Part shown: positions 11,361 to 20,554 of the stretch, piece after piece
Position numbering within the stretch: the stretch's first letter is position 1
Layout of the letters: each line of letters opens with the position of its first letter
Source of the DNA: Malacoplasma sp.
Lineage (GTDB): Bacteria > Bacillota_I > Bacilli_A > Mycoplasmatales > Mycoplasmoidaceae
Reading direction: 5' to 3'
DNA: 42,344 nucleotides
Assembly (NCBI GenBank): GCA_021444005.1
Contig: JABUSB010000005.1
Location: 99,516-141,859, forward strand
Program-made: the position numbers and the translations under genes
The notes under the pieces: model-generated
What the model saw: the letters and a program-made list of their open reading frames with translations, nothing else
What the model was told of the DNA's origin: nothing
Database searches by the model: none

Positions 11361-11643
11361 AATTTATAAAATCTATTTATTAATTTTTTATAAAATTGTT
11401 ATTCAAATTAAATTTATTTTTTTAAATATAATGATCTTCTTTACACCCTCTAAATAATTAGTTCTTCAAAAAAAGTTTCATTAAAAATTCTCCTTTCATT
11501 AATGTTTGATTTGTAATTTGTTTATTTGGTTTTTTATTATTTAACTCCTTTTGATAATTAATTTCCATTTTTTAAGTCATTTGATTTTATATTTTTTTAT
11601 CAGTTAGAGACTTCAAATTACCTTTAAAAAAATTTTTTACTTT

Positions 11644-11835
11644 CTAAAATAAAAATTCATTTAATAATTAATGAGATAGTCATAAGTATTGCTCATTTTT
11701 ATTAGAATTTTCAAAACTTGCTTCAACTGTATTGTTGATTTTAGTTTATTGTCATAGATTTGCATAGGCGACCTCCTTTAAATAATTATTTGTTTTAATC
11801 CTTTCTGGCATTTAAGTACATTTTTTAGTTGTCAT
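11644..11835 (-). pseudogene. Possible decayed small gene read from ATG 11835
   Basis: From the second ATG after AAGGAG (11845-11850), one frame gives protein-like text broken by three TAA codons: MTTKKCT, then MPERIKTNNYLKEVAYANLWQ (with a TGA Trp), then TKINNTVEASFENSNKNEQYLW-type sequence ending LSH, then LLNEFLF. The composition and TGA use resemble coding DNA, but no family is recognised and the segments are short. It could equally be chance in AT-rich DNA. It overlaps the 34-codon ORF at 11661-11765 in another frame. Confidence 0.3.
11661..11765 (-). CDS. Candidate 34-aa peptide with a near-perfect Shine-Dalgarno
   Basis: ATG 11765 is preceded, 5 nt away, by AAAGGAGGT (11771-11779), the best anti-16S match that I see in the window. 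The ORF encodes 34 residues starting MQIYDNKLKSTIQLKQ and ending YDYLINY, a basic, partly hydrophobic helix-like peptide, and stops at TAA 11661. A strong ribosome site on a tiny ORF suggests either a real small protein or the remaining start of a lost gene. No family is recognised. Confidence 0.35.
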   Translation of the reverse strand: MQIYDNKLKSTIQLKQVLKILIKMSNTYDYLINY

Positions 11836-12234
11836 ACATAATATCTCCTTATTTAAATATTTGTTTTTCAATGAGGGTGGTTCACATATAGTTGTTTAAT
11901 TTAATAAGATATTTTTTCTATTAATGAATAATACATTTATCATTTTTTGTATTATCTTCAAAATAAATTAAATTTGTATATTGTTTTTTATACCTTTATT
12001 TTTAATACAATTTAAGTATTACAAAGATCTCTATATTTTTTTCTTTTAATATATTAAAAACCTTCAAATTTTTCTAAAATTTAAACTGCTTTTTAATTTA
12101 ATGTTGATAGACATTATTTTAAGGGGCGGTTTTTTCTTATGCACATAAACAAGGCTATTAATTAAAAGATAAATGAGAAATTATTTATTAATATGATACT
12201 ATTTAATATGCTGTGTATCTTATGTACATAGCTC

Positions 12235-12290
12235 AACCATTCTTAATAAGGTAATAAGCATTGGTAACAATCACCTTATGAGATGAGTCT
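12235..12290 (+). promoter_or_regulatory. Structured 5' leader of rplU (possible L21 leader)
   Basis: Upstream of rplU, ATAAGGT (12246-12252) pairs with ACCTTAT (12273-12279), enclosing a smaller hairpin ATTG-GTAA-CAAT (12260-12271) with a GNRA-type loop. Firmicute rplU genes often carry an autoregulatory L21 leader RNA; the position fits, but I cannot confirm the consensus by eye. Confidence 0.45.
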
Positions 12291-12316
12291 AGTTATAAAT
12301 AAAATGGAGGAATAGA

Positions 12317-12619
12317 ATGTTTGCTATTTTTGAAGTTGGAAGCAAGCAATACAAAGTCCAAAAGAATGATGTCATCTATGTTGAAAAACAAGATAAAAAA
12401 GTTGGTGACACAATTGTTTTTGACAAAGTATTAATGGTTGATAACAATGTTGGTAAACCATATTTAAAAAACGCTTCAGTTACTTGCAAAGTTGAAAAAC
12501 AGGGCAAGCAAAAGAAAATCTTAATAATTAAACATAAAAGATACACACGTTCAATTAAAAGACAAGGTCACCGTCAACCATACACTAAATTAATTGTTAG
12601 TGCAATCAATTTAAAATAA
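12317..12619 (+). CDS. rplU: 50S ribosomal protein L21
   Basis: A 100-aa protein, the normal length for L21, which binds 23S rRNA in the large subunit. It begins [24 protein letters not shown], the standard L21 start (AIxxxGGKQYxV), and has the C-terminal RNA-binding region [23 protein letters not shown], close to the family signature KRRKxYxxxxGHRQxxT. ATGGAGGAATAG gives a strong GGAGG ribosome site 8 nt before the ATG. It is the first gene of the conserved rplU-prp-rpmA operon; the next gene begins 1 nt after its stop. Confidence 0.97.
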   Translation: MFAIFEVGSKQYKVQKNDVIYVEKQDKKVGDTIVFDKVLMVDNNVGKPYLKNASVTCKVEKQGKQKKILIIKHKRYTRSIKRQGHRQPYTKLIVSAINLK

Positions 12620-12620
12620 G

Positions 12621-12926
12621 ATGGTTACAATTGCTTTTTATATTGATGGGTATCATATTAAAAATCATGCAAATTATGCTTCTAAGGGAAGTGATATTGT
12701 GTGTGCTGCAATTTCAGGAATTTGCTTTGGTGCAATCAACTGGTTTAAACAAGAAGATGTACTAAAATATAGAGCAAACCAGAAAATTCCAGAACTTGTT
12801 ATTAAAGTAAAACAAACACAAAATAATTTAATAGCCCTTAGTGTTATTAAAAGTCAAGTTGCAACAATTTGCAAAGATTATAGTGATTTTTGCGAATTAA
12901 AAATATATCAAAAAGAATTGGAGTAA
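12621..12926 (+). CDS. prp: Prp-type cysteine protease processing ribosomal protein L27
   Basis: A 101-aa protein of the YsxB/Prp family, always found between rplU and rpmA in Firmicutes and mollicutes. Prp removes the N-terminal extension of L27, which would otherwise block the peptidyl transferase centre. The likely catalytic dyad is His16 (in YHIKNHAN) and Cys28 (in SDIVCAAIS), 12 residues apart as in the studied staphylococcal enzyme. The next gene encodes an L27 with just such an extension, which supports the assignment. It starts 1 nt after rplU and ends 2 nt before rpmA, so the three are translationally linked. Confidence 0.9.
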   Translation: MVTIAFYIDGYHIKNHANYASKGSDIVCAAISGICFGAINWFKQEDVLKYRANQKIPELVIKVKQTQNNLIALSVIKSQVATICKDYSDFCELKIYQKELE

Positions 12927-12928
12927 AT

Positions 12929-13222
12929 ATGAATCTTTTACTTAAAAAAATTGATTTACAGTTCTTTGCTAGTAAAAAAGGAGTTGGGTCTACTAAGAAT
13001 GGACGTGATTCTAACCCTAAGTATTTAGGTGCTAAAAAATCAGATGGTGAATTTGCGAAATCTGGACAAATTATTTACCGTCAACGTGGAACTAAAATCC
13101 ATCCAGGTGCAAATGTTGGGATGGGTAAAGACCACACACTATATGCCAAAGTGAATGGTACTGTAAAATTTATTAAATTTGGTAACAACAAAACCAAAGT
13201 AAATGTTATTGAAGCTAAATAA
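12929..13222 (+). CDS. rpmA: 50S ribosomal protein L27 with cleavable N-terminal extension
   Basis: A 97-aa protein. I chose ATG 12929 because TTGGAG sits just before it and because it yields [14 protein letters not shown] before [14 protein letters not shown]; the LQFFA-S boundary is the Prp cleavage motif. After cleavage the mature N terminus starts SKKGVGS and reaches towards the peptidyl transferase centre. The signature [28 protein letters not shown] is the L27 family motif. A longer reading from 12890 in the same frame has no ribosome site and overlaps prp. A terminator follows. Confidence 0.96.
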   Translation: MNLLLKKIDLQFFASKKGVGSTKNGRDSNPKYLGAKKSDGEFAKSGQIIYRQRGTKIHPGANVGMGKDHTLYAKVNGTVKFIKFGNNKTKVNVIEAK

Positions 13223-13240
13223 TAATTTAAATTGATAATT

Positions 13241-13277
13241 AAAAGAACCAATTTATCACAGAATTGGTTCTTTTTTA
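13241..13277. terminator. Terminator of rplU-prp-rpmA, overlapping the ung 3' end
   Basis: AAAGAACCAATT (from 13242) pairs with AATTGGTTC (about 13262-13270), then a T-run. The hairpin includes the last codons of the convergent ung gene, so the same DNA is coding for ung and structural for rpmA. The A-rich left side may let it act for both directions. Confidence 0.87.
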
Positions 13278-13921
13278 TTTTTTACTAAAATTTCATTAAT
13301 TGTTTTAAAAACCTGTTTTCCCTTTAAATCTTTTTTATATGAATAAAATGATGGATGTGAAGTTTCTATGATTGCTAAGCTATTTCAAATACAAGCACTA
13401 AATGATTTCGCATTATTCCCCATTAGCAAATAGATTACACTCTTGTTTTGTGAGCTTAAATAGTGAATGCAATTTTGAGTAAAGGTTTGCCATCCAATGC
13501 TTTGGTGTGACATTGGATTGTTTTCAATTACTGTTAAAATGGTATTTAGCAGTAATACATTTTGGGCTGCAATATCTTCTAAGTTAGGATTGGTGCGAAC
13601 TACATTTAAATCACTTTTAATTTCTTTAAACAAGTTTGCAAGTGATTTGGGCACTATATCTAATTTAGTAGAAAATGCTAATCCATCAGCCATTTGGGGC
13701 AAATGGTATGGATCTTGTCCCAAAATTACTAATCTTGTTTCATTTACTTCAAAAAAAGTAAATGTTTTAAAGATATTTTCTTTTTGAGGTCAAATCTGTT
13801 TTTTAGAATATTCATTTTCTAAAAATTGATCTAATTGTTTAAAATAATGCTTATTAAATTCTTGGTTTAAAAAGGTTAGTCAACTTGGTTTAATGTTATG
13901 CAAAAACTGAGTTAAAAACAT
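13253..13921 (-). CDS. ung: Uracil-DNA glycosylase (family 1)
   Basis: A 222-aa protein, the normal size for Ung. It removes uracil from DNA as the first step of base excision repair. The catalytic water-activating motif GQDPYH is at residues 68-73; LLLNTILTV and the leucine-loop motif SHPSFYSYKK (usually HPSPLSA) follow. ATG 13921 is right after an in-frame TAA, fixing the start. Four TGA codons (near the N terminus, in KQIWPQKEN, at 13385-13387, and the last codon at 13256-13258) are Trp. Divergence of HPSP to HPSF is seen. It is 6 nt downstream of the lipoprotein stop on the same strand. Confidence 0.94.
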
Positions 13922-13927
13922 AAGGGT

Positions 13928-15529
13928 TTACAAAATTCCAGTGTTACTTAATAATAATGAACTAATGTATTGTTGTTTTGTGTTTTTTAATTCATTAGCA
14001 TCAGTAATATTCGTTTTTAAAAAAGAATTAATATTAGAAGCTGTGCTGCTTAAAACTACTGTGTTTTGTGTTTGATTAGTATTAGATTTTCCAATTCAAC
14101 CTGATACTAAAGCAGCCACATTTTTCCCATAATTAGTTTCAGTATCACTCACACCTTTATTATCACCAATTTTATTATTATTCAAATTAGAGTCTGTACT
14201 TACAAATGTTGAATCAAAATTTACATCACTTGTAATGTGATAAATTGGCTTATTTGAATTTGTATTATCATTAGATGTACCATATAACAAAATTGTGTTT
14301 GGTACAGCAACACTATCAGTTAATGTTTTAGTTCACACAAGAGTTGGTGGTAATTCTTTGACTGGTTGGGCATTAGTGTAGTTTGTATTCAAATAATAAT
14401 CTAGTCCTGGATCTAATTGACGCATACTAGATAATGAATAAACTAAAACTGGTCTAAAAGTATAATTTAAAGTTAAATATTGCGAATATTTAGCATTAAG
14501 GCTATCTTCTGATAATGGTCTGCTACTCCCTGATGCATATGGATTTCAATATCCTGTTTGGTCAATAAAATCATTAACTGCAGATGCATTCAATGCTAAA
14601 CTTGATGTATTAGCAACATTTGATCCATCTAAAAAAGATTTATTTAAATCCGTTTTGCTATATTGTGTACTGGCTCACCAAAATCCAAATTGCAAACTTA
14701 GCTGAAAAGATAATTTAGGGATAAATACAAGATTATCTCCTATTAAATCCAATACAGAGTTAGTAGTGTCATTAGAGGCACCAGTGTCGCTTGAAGTGTT
14801 TTGCTCTAAACTACTATAATCAGCATTTACAGTATATGCATTATTGGCATCCTTTGTAGCAGCGTCTTGTGCACCGACTGGAAATAAACCTGAAGTGATA
14901 TCAGTTGAACTTGTGTTATTGTTTTGTGTATTGTCAACACTACTAAATTTAGTTTGGATTCCAGTAATTCCAAACTTAATTGTTTTGGTTTGTGACATTT
15001 TAGCAGTTGCTAGTGTATTTGCATATGAATAAATAAAATTCAGTAGATCATTATTATTTGAATTATTACTATCTTTTATAATTGGTGCAAAAGATGTTGT
15101 AAAGTAATTATTAGCATCTTTTTGATAATCAGAATATGAGAATGAATAAATATACAGATTTGCAAGGGCATTAATATAACTTACTAATGGTGAAATCAAA
15201 CCAGAATACATTTTAGCAGGTAGTGAATTTTCATTAAGTGCTGTAGCGCTATTAATTGTGTTATCAGCATTTAAACCATAAATTGAAGATGATGAAGAAT
15301 AATTAAAGTTATCAAAAAAGATATTATTTAGTGCATTTGCATATGGTGTTGAAACAGATGTTGAGTTATCTGCACCAGTTGTTGAAACTGATGTGCTATC
15401 CTGATAGTTTGAACTAATTCTCGCATAGATACCATAATTTCTAACATCAGAAGAACACGATGTAACCGTAATTCCACAAACTGCAATTGCAGAACTTGCA
15501 ATTAAGAATTTAAAAAATTTAACTCTCAT
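13928..15529 (-). CDS. Surface lipoprotein, Ser/Asn-rich, unknown function
   Basis: A 533-aa protein. Residues 1-25 are a lipoprotein signal: basic start MRVKFFKF, hydrophobic core LIASSAIAVCGI and lipobox VTSC with Cys25, where signal peptidase II would cut and lipid would attach. The rest is Ser, Thr, Asn and Asp-rich with many YNN/SSS segments, and lacks a further membrane segment. TGA Trp codons are present, for example at 14096-14098 and 14675-14677. No ribosome site is visible before the ATG, so initiation may be SD-independent. It lies between ung and the helicase gene on the same strand. Mycoplasma lipoproteins face the host; the role here is unknown. Confidence 0.82.
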
Positions 15530-15566
15530 AATTTATTTGATTTGTTTCAATATTAATGTCTAGATT

Positions 15567-15572
15567 ATTATA
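15567..15572 (-). promoter_or_regulatory. Likely -10 element of the lipoprotein gene
   Basis: On the minus strand TATAAT lies 37 nt before the lipoprotein ATG, in the 72-nt gap after the helicase gene. A weak TTGTTA-like element lies upstream with 19-nt spacing. Confidence 0.4.
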
Positions 15573-15601
15573 TATGTTTAAATTAGTAGATTAACAAAAG
15601 A

Positions 15602-17032
15602 TTAATAGTTTTGGATTTTCTTTTTTTCAAAAAAAACACTATTTTCTTTATCAAATGCCAAAAAGCAACTCCCAGTTGCTCCATTCCGGTTTTTAGCTAA
15701 TATAAATTCAAGTTCTGCTAATGTGTTTCTTTGGGTTGCATCAGGGTTAGATAAGGGGTCAAAATTATTTTCATCAGTTGCAGATACATTTATAAAACAC
15801 ACCATATCAGCATCTTGTTCAATCGAACCTGATTCTCTTAAATCAGAAAGCATTGGTCGAGCATTTGGCCCTCCCCTTCTTTCTTCAATTTTTCTAGAAA
15901 GTTGGGCGATTGAAATAATTGGTACTTCAAATTGACGTGCAAGTTTTTTTAAAGTTCTTGAAATCTCTGCGACTTCTTGTTGTCGATTAATTTTCAAACC
16001 AACATTATTGTTAAGTTTTAATAATTGTAAATAGTCAATCACAATTAGTTTAACTTCTTTAGTGTTGCAAATTTGTTTTAATTTTGTTTGAATGCTAATC
16101 AATGTTAAATCACTTGAATCATCAATGTAAATGGGCATTTGCTTTAATTGTGCACAACCATAAGATAAGGTTTGTTTTTCCTTTTGGGATAATATTTTTT
16201 TATTAGTATTAACATTGCAAACTGCAGATAGCATTTTTTGACAAATTTGGTCTTTCCCCATTTCAATTGAGAAGAACACAACAACTTGTTGTTTAAAATC
16301 ATTTTTTAAAGATTCATTTTCTCGATTAGCAATTAATAATTGCTTGGCCACATTAATCAAAAAATTAATCGAAAGTGTAGTTTTACCAACCCCTGGTCGG
16401 GCTGCTAATATGACCAACTCCCCTGCTTTGAAACCATTGGTTAAGTAATCAATATTTTCAAAGCCACTGCTAATTCCCTCGTTTTTGTCGCTTCTTAAAG
16501 CTAGCTTTTGGTTAAACTCATCAATGATTTTACTAATTGCTTCAATCTCTTGTACTTTTTTAGAGCTGGCAATGTTAGCAAATTCTTTTTCAAGTTCTCA
16601 CAATTTTTCTTGTGCATCAATTAAATTTAAATCAGTGTTTTTTAAGATGTTGGAAAAATCGACAATTTTTCTTTTAATTGATGCATTTTTAATAATTTCA
16701 ATATACTCTGCATTAAATTGTTGAAATGAATACATTGAAATGATATTTTTAAGATAATCTTCATAGTGGGCAAAATCTAAATCTGCTTCCGTATTTTTAA
16801 TATGGTCAATCATTGCATACAAATCAATTGATTTATTATTTTCGTGAAACATCAATGCAGCTTTAAAAATAATCCGGTTCTCAATTTCATAAAAGTCACT
16901 TGGTAATAGATGTAAAAAGATCTCATCATAATTTTGCTCATTTTGCAAAATTGCAGAAATGATTAATCTTTCTACCTCAATAACATAATCGATATTGGTT
17001 TCTAAAAAAGCATTATTTTGATTGCTGTCCAT
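15602..17032 (-). CDS. dnaB: Replicative DNA helicase (DnaB family; DnaC in Bacillus terms)
   Basis: A 476-aa hexameric 5'-3' helicase that unwinds DNA at the replication fork. The N-terminal domain (residues 1 to about 140) begins NIDYVIEVERLIISAIL, equivalent to the usual PhsxeAEqsvLGaiL. The RecA-like domain has Walker A ARPGVGKTT (about residues 210-218), VVFFSIEM, the Walker B region VKLIVIDYLQLL, and ISQLSR-like SIAQLSRKIEERRGG, with SGSIEQDADMV. TGA Trp codons occur, for example at 16598-16600. It works with the DnaI loader and the primosome protein encoded about 3 kb upstream. TTATTG-rich DNA before the ATG includes AAGGATAATC as a ribosome site. Confidence 0.95.
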
Positions 17033-17119
17033 AAGATTATCCTTTATTGTTTATTTCTCAAAAAAAGCAACTTCTTATTGAATAAAAAGCTGCTTTTAGA
17101 CTATATTAAAATGGAATTT

Positions 17120-17746
17120 TTAAGCTGGCTTACTAGTAGCAGGGTTTGCAGCTTTTTCATTAACTGGTACTTGACGGTTTAAAATATTTTGAATTGTTAA
17201 TGAAATTTTAAATTTGTTAATTACTCATTGTGTAATTTTTTCTTCCAAGATGATATCTTTAATTTCAGTAAATCTTGATTGGTTATTTAAAAATTCATTA
17301 ATTGAATTATTAGTTGTTTTGTAATATTGTTCTAAATATTTTTTAGCATCATCATCTGTTACATCAATGTTATTTTGCTTACTAATTACCTTAAAAATTA
17401 ATCCTTTTTGAATTAGTTTTCTAGCCAAGTCATCACATTGTGCATCATTTAAATTTTTCATTGATTCTTTTAAACGGTTTTTAAAAGTTGTAACCTCAGT
17501 TTCATCAAAATTAAATTCAAACAAACCTACTAAATATTTCATTACTTCATTAAAAGCATTTTCTTTAATAATGATGTGATCAATTTGATTACGAATAAAA
17601 TTATCAGATGCATCTTTGTAAACCGTTTTAATTTTTTCAACATGAACATCAAGCATTTTAGGGTCTGCAAATAATTGTTCAATCACGAAGTGTTTACTAT
17701 AATCGATTTGGTATTTTTGTTTTGCACTCGATTTAAAAGTTATCAT
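17120..17746 (-). CDS. Trigger-factor-like protein reduced to the C-terminal domain
   Basis: A 208-aa protein. ATG 17746 is chosen because AGGTGA lies 5 nt upstream; an in-frame GTG three codons earlier overlaps that site. The sequence resembles the C-terminal, substrate-cradling domain of trigger factor: FIRNQIDHIIIKENAF, then DDLARKLIQKGLIFKVISKQNNIDVTDDDAKKYLEQYY, and a final helix ending KDIILEEKITQW (TGA Trp). The N-terminal ribosome-binding loop (GFRxGxxP) and the peptidyl-prolyl isomerase domain are absent; full trigger factor is about 430 aa. The tail (VNEKAANPATSKPA) is low complexity. It may be a chaperone without ribosome docking. SurA-like proteins are an alternative family. Confidence 0.62.
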
Positions 17747-17920
17747 AAATTTCACCTAATTTTCTTTCTTAAATTTAACTTATTAATAAAAACCAATATT
17801 AGTTTTACAACAAAAAATAAATTAAATTTCTTTTTTTATTTTTTATTAATGTATAAAAGTTTAACACAAAATTAAATTATAAATAATTAAATAAAATAGA
17901 TTTATTTTTTGTATATTTAA

Positions 17921-19591
17921 TTAAATTTTTTCACTAGGTTCTATATCTAATAAGTGTAATCCACTCTTAATTGTATCTTTTACACAAGCAAATAAAGCAC
18001 ATCTTGCTTTCTTTAATTCAAGATCTTTTTCATCTTTAATTTTTATTTCATTATAGTAAGAATGCAATACTTGGCTTAGTTGAAATAAAAAGTTGTTAAG
18101 TTTGTTTGCTTCATAACTGCTTGAAATACTTTCAATCACGGTTGGATAGAAAATTAAATTATTAATTAATTCTTTTTCCTTAGGGTTAGTTAATAAGTTT
18201 CAATTAACTTGGCAATCAGCTTCAAAATTAACTTTATTTAATAGTTGGCAAATTCTAGCATATGCATACAATACATAATACAAATTATTGTCATGGGTTT
18301 GTTTATTAAATTTGTCAACATCAATTTCAATTTGAGTAGCTGCAGTTTGAGAAACTAATACCCATCTTGCACTATCAACCCCGATTGTATTAACTAAATC
18401 TCTTAAGGTTAATGAATTCCCCGTTCTTTTAGACATCTTAAATTCTTGCCCATTTTTGGTTAGTCGAATCATTTGCAAAATAATAACGTGTAAAATGTCG
18501 TCTTTATGTCCTAAACACTTTAGTGAAATTGTAACCCTGTCAACATAACTTTTATGATCTGCTCCTCAAATATTAAACATCTTTGTCATATTGTTGTGAC
18601 GCGTATACTTTATGTTATGATAAACAATATCTGGTAAAAAGTAAGTGAATGTCCCATCACTCTTAACCATTACCCGGTCTTTATCATCACCAAAGTCTGT
18701 TGTTCTTAATCACGTTGCGCCATCTTTTGTATAAGAGTATTTTTCAATTCTTTTTAAAGTTTGAGGGATTAAATTGTTTTTATAAGAATCTCTTTCAGAA
18801 TAAAATAAATCAAAGCTAATTCTTAATAGTGCCAAATCTTTTTTAATTAGATCTAGCATTTTCTCAACTGCAAAATCCTTGATTAATTCTAGTGCATCAT
18901 TATCATTTACTTTATTATCTTTAATCTCTAAATTTAAAAAAATATCACCATATTCATCTTTTAGTTGTTTTGCAACATCAATTATTTCAGATGCGTGATA
19001 TGAATCTTGGGGTAATTCAATGTCTTTGTTAAACAATTGCATATATCTTATCAACACCGCAATTCCTAAGGTATTAATTTGGTTCCCAGCATCATTTACC
19101 AAATACTCTTTTTCAACTCTAATCCCATATTTTTGCCATACATTAGCAAGTGTTGCACCCAATGCTGCATTACGAGCATGTCCAATGTGTAAAAGTCCTG
19201 TTGGGTTAGCGCTCACAAATTCAATATTGTAAAAAATATCTTTGGGAGCAAATTGGCCAAACCCACTTTTTTCTTTCAATATTAAATTTAATAATCTTTG
19301 TTTATATAAAGGGTGAACATCAAAGTTAATGTACCCTGGTTTTGCAACTTGTAAATTAGTAACTAAATATTGTTTTTCATCCTTTATAGCTTCGATAATT
19401 TCTGATGCAATTTCAATGGGATTTTTTTTAAGTGGTTTTGCAGACAACATTGCAATATTGGTAAAAAAATCACCATTATCAATGTTTTTGTTTTTATCAA
19501 TTACAAAATTAGAATTTTCAATTTTGTATACTTTATTTAAAACAGTGTTAAATAATTCTGCAACTGCTTTGATATAAGTTTTTAAAATCAT
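17921..19591 (-). CDS. argS: Arginyl-tRNA synthetase
   Basis: A 556-aa class I synthetase. It attaches arginine to tRNA-Arg. Motifs in order are the N-terminal Add1 region, [18 protein letters not shown] with HIGH at residues 135-138, the KMSKS-type KMSKRTGN near residue 385, and the C-terminal anticodon-binding region with [21 protein letters not shown]. The first codon follows GGAGATAAAA, a clear ribosome site inside the dnaI stop region. Several TGA Trp codons are read, for example at 18200-18202 and 18710-18712. It competes with the arc operon for arginine. It is in the minus-strand run after dnaI, 9 nt downstream. Confidence 0.96.
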
Positions 19592-19600
19592 TTTTATCTC

Positions 19601-20545
19601 CTATTGGTTTTGATTACAATACCTTTCATCTTTTATTTCATAAATATTATCACCTATAATTCTTTTAATTCTTTGAATAATTCGATTCGCTTCAATTTTC
19701 GAATTTGATGACTTTAATAAATTTATCAACTTTTTCTCATATTCAAAAAGTGAAAAATTGGAATTAAAAAAAGTTGGTTTATTTTGTGAAATCCGGGAAT
19801 TTAAAATTAATAAAAAATAGTTGGAATAAAACCAATCGGTAGCATATTCTGCACCAATATCATCTAGAAATAAATAATCAGCATTTAATGCCGCTTCATA
19901 AATTAATAATTTTTCATTTTGTTTATTTCCAAAAGATTTTTTAATTGATTCAACAAGCTCTGGCATAAAAATTAAAGCAATCTTTAGTGTGGGATCACTA
20001 TTAATTTGAGCAATTGTAGCTGTGATGAAACGAAACAAAAAGGTTTTACCAACCCCTGATTTACCATAAATATAAATCCCTTTTTTAGTTTTATTTTTCC
20101 AATCATACTCAAACCTTTTTAAGACTTTTTGTTTTACAACACTTGTTAATTTTTCACTTGATAGCACTTGGAAAAAATCATTATCAGCATAAGAGTTGTA
20201 TAAAAAGACTTTTTGCTTTTCAAAAAACTGAATTTTCTTCTTAGTTTTTTTACAAGGTGAGTAATAGAAAATAATAGATTGTGTTTTTTTATCCCTTTTT
20301 AAATCTAAATGGTATCCAAAGTTAGGACAAAAGTCCTTGCTCTCATTTTGGCACTTTTGATAATCATCTACAACTTTATTTAAAAAACCGAAATTGTTAT
20401 AAATCTCATAATCTGACAATGGTAAACAACTTAAAAACAAATTATTGTATTTTAAGTTTGTTATAAGCTGTTGGTCGATTTCAACATCAGAATTTAGATC
20501 CAAATTGAAAATCTCAAACAAACTTTTAATTCCATTATCATTCAT
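19601..20545 (-). CDS. dnaI: DnaI-type helicase loader (primosomal AAA+ ATPase)
   Basis: A 314-aa protein. DnaI loads the replicative helicase onto origin DNA. The N-terminal part carries Cys65, Cys73, His79 and Cys98, which could form the zinc site known in Bacillus DnaI. The AAA+ core has Walker A GKSGVGKT (residues 161-168), Walker B YLFLDDIGAE, and the sensor region PTFFNSNFS. The C terminus has NRIIQRIKRIIG, the arginine-finger end. I chose ATG 20545; TTG 20551 is an alternative two codons earlier. It begins 9 nt after the stop of the DnaB/DnaD-type gene and ends just before argS, matching the Firmicute dnaB-dnaI pair. Confidence 0.9.
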   Translation of the reverse strand: MNDNGIKSLFEIFNLDLNSDVEIDQQLITNLKYNNLFLSCLPLSDYEIYNNFGFLNKVVDDYQKCQNESKDFCPNFGYHLDLKRDKKTQSIIFYYSPCKKTKKKIQFFEKQKVFLYNSYADNDFFQVLSSEKLTSVVKQKVLKRFEYDWKNKTKKGIYIYGKSGVGKTFLFRFITATIAQINSDPTLKIALIFMPELVESIKKSFGNKQNEKLLIYEAALNADYLFLDDIGAEYATDWFYSNYFLLILNSRISQNKPTFFNSNFSLFEYEKKLINLLKSSNSKIEANRIIQRIKRIIGDNIYEIKDERYCNQNQ

Positions 20546-20554
20546 TATCAAAAC

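Larger units (their letters stand above)
11354..12230. other. AT-rich gene-poor stretch with decayed or very small minus-strand ORFs
   Basis: Almost 900 nt without a long ORF on either strand. The minus strand holds four Shine-Dalgarno-like stretches (at 11845-11850, 11771-11779, about 11550-11555 and about 11490-11496), each followed by a short ORF. The one from 11566 down to about 11459 could encode 36 aa (MEINYQKELNN...FLKN). The remainder, 11900-12230, is plain AT-rich DNA in which I see no gene. I find no tmRNA, RNase P or SRP RNA signature here. Confidence 0.5.

Noticed and set aside
11192-12316. A hidden tmRNA, RNase P or SRP RNA in the long gap before rplU.
   Set aside because: No conserved core of those RNAs is visible, and the DNA is uniformly AT-rich apart from the hairpin and the rplU leader.
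12890-12928. Upstream extension of rpmA to 12890.
   Set aside because: It overlaps prp, has no ribosome site, and would place extra residues before the Prp-cleaved extension; ATG 12929 has TTGGAG just upstream.
17747-17755. GTG 17755 as start of the trigger-factor-like gene.
   Set aside because: The GTG lies inside the AGGTGA ribosome site that fits ATG 17746.
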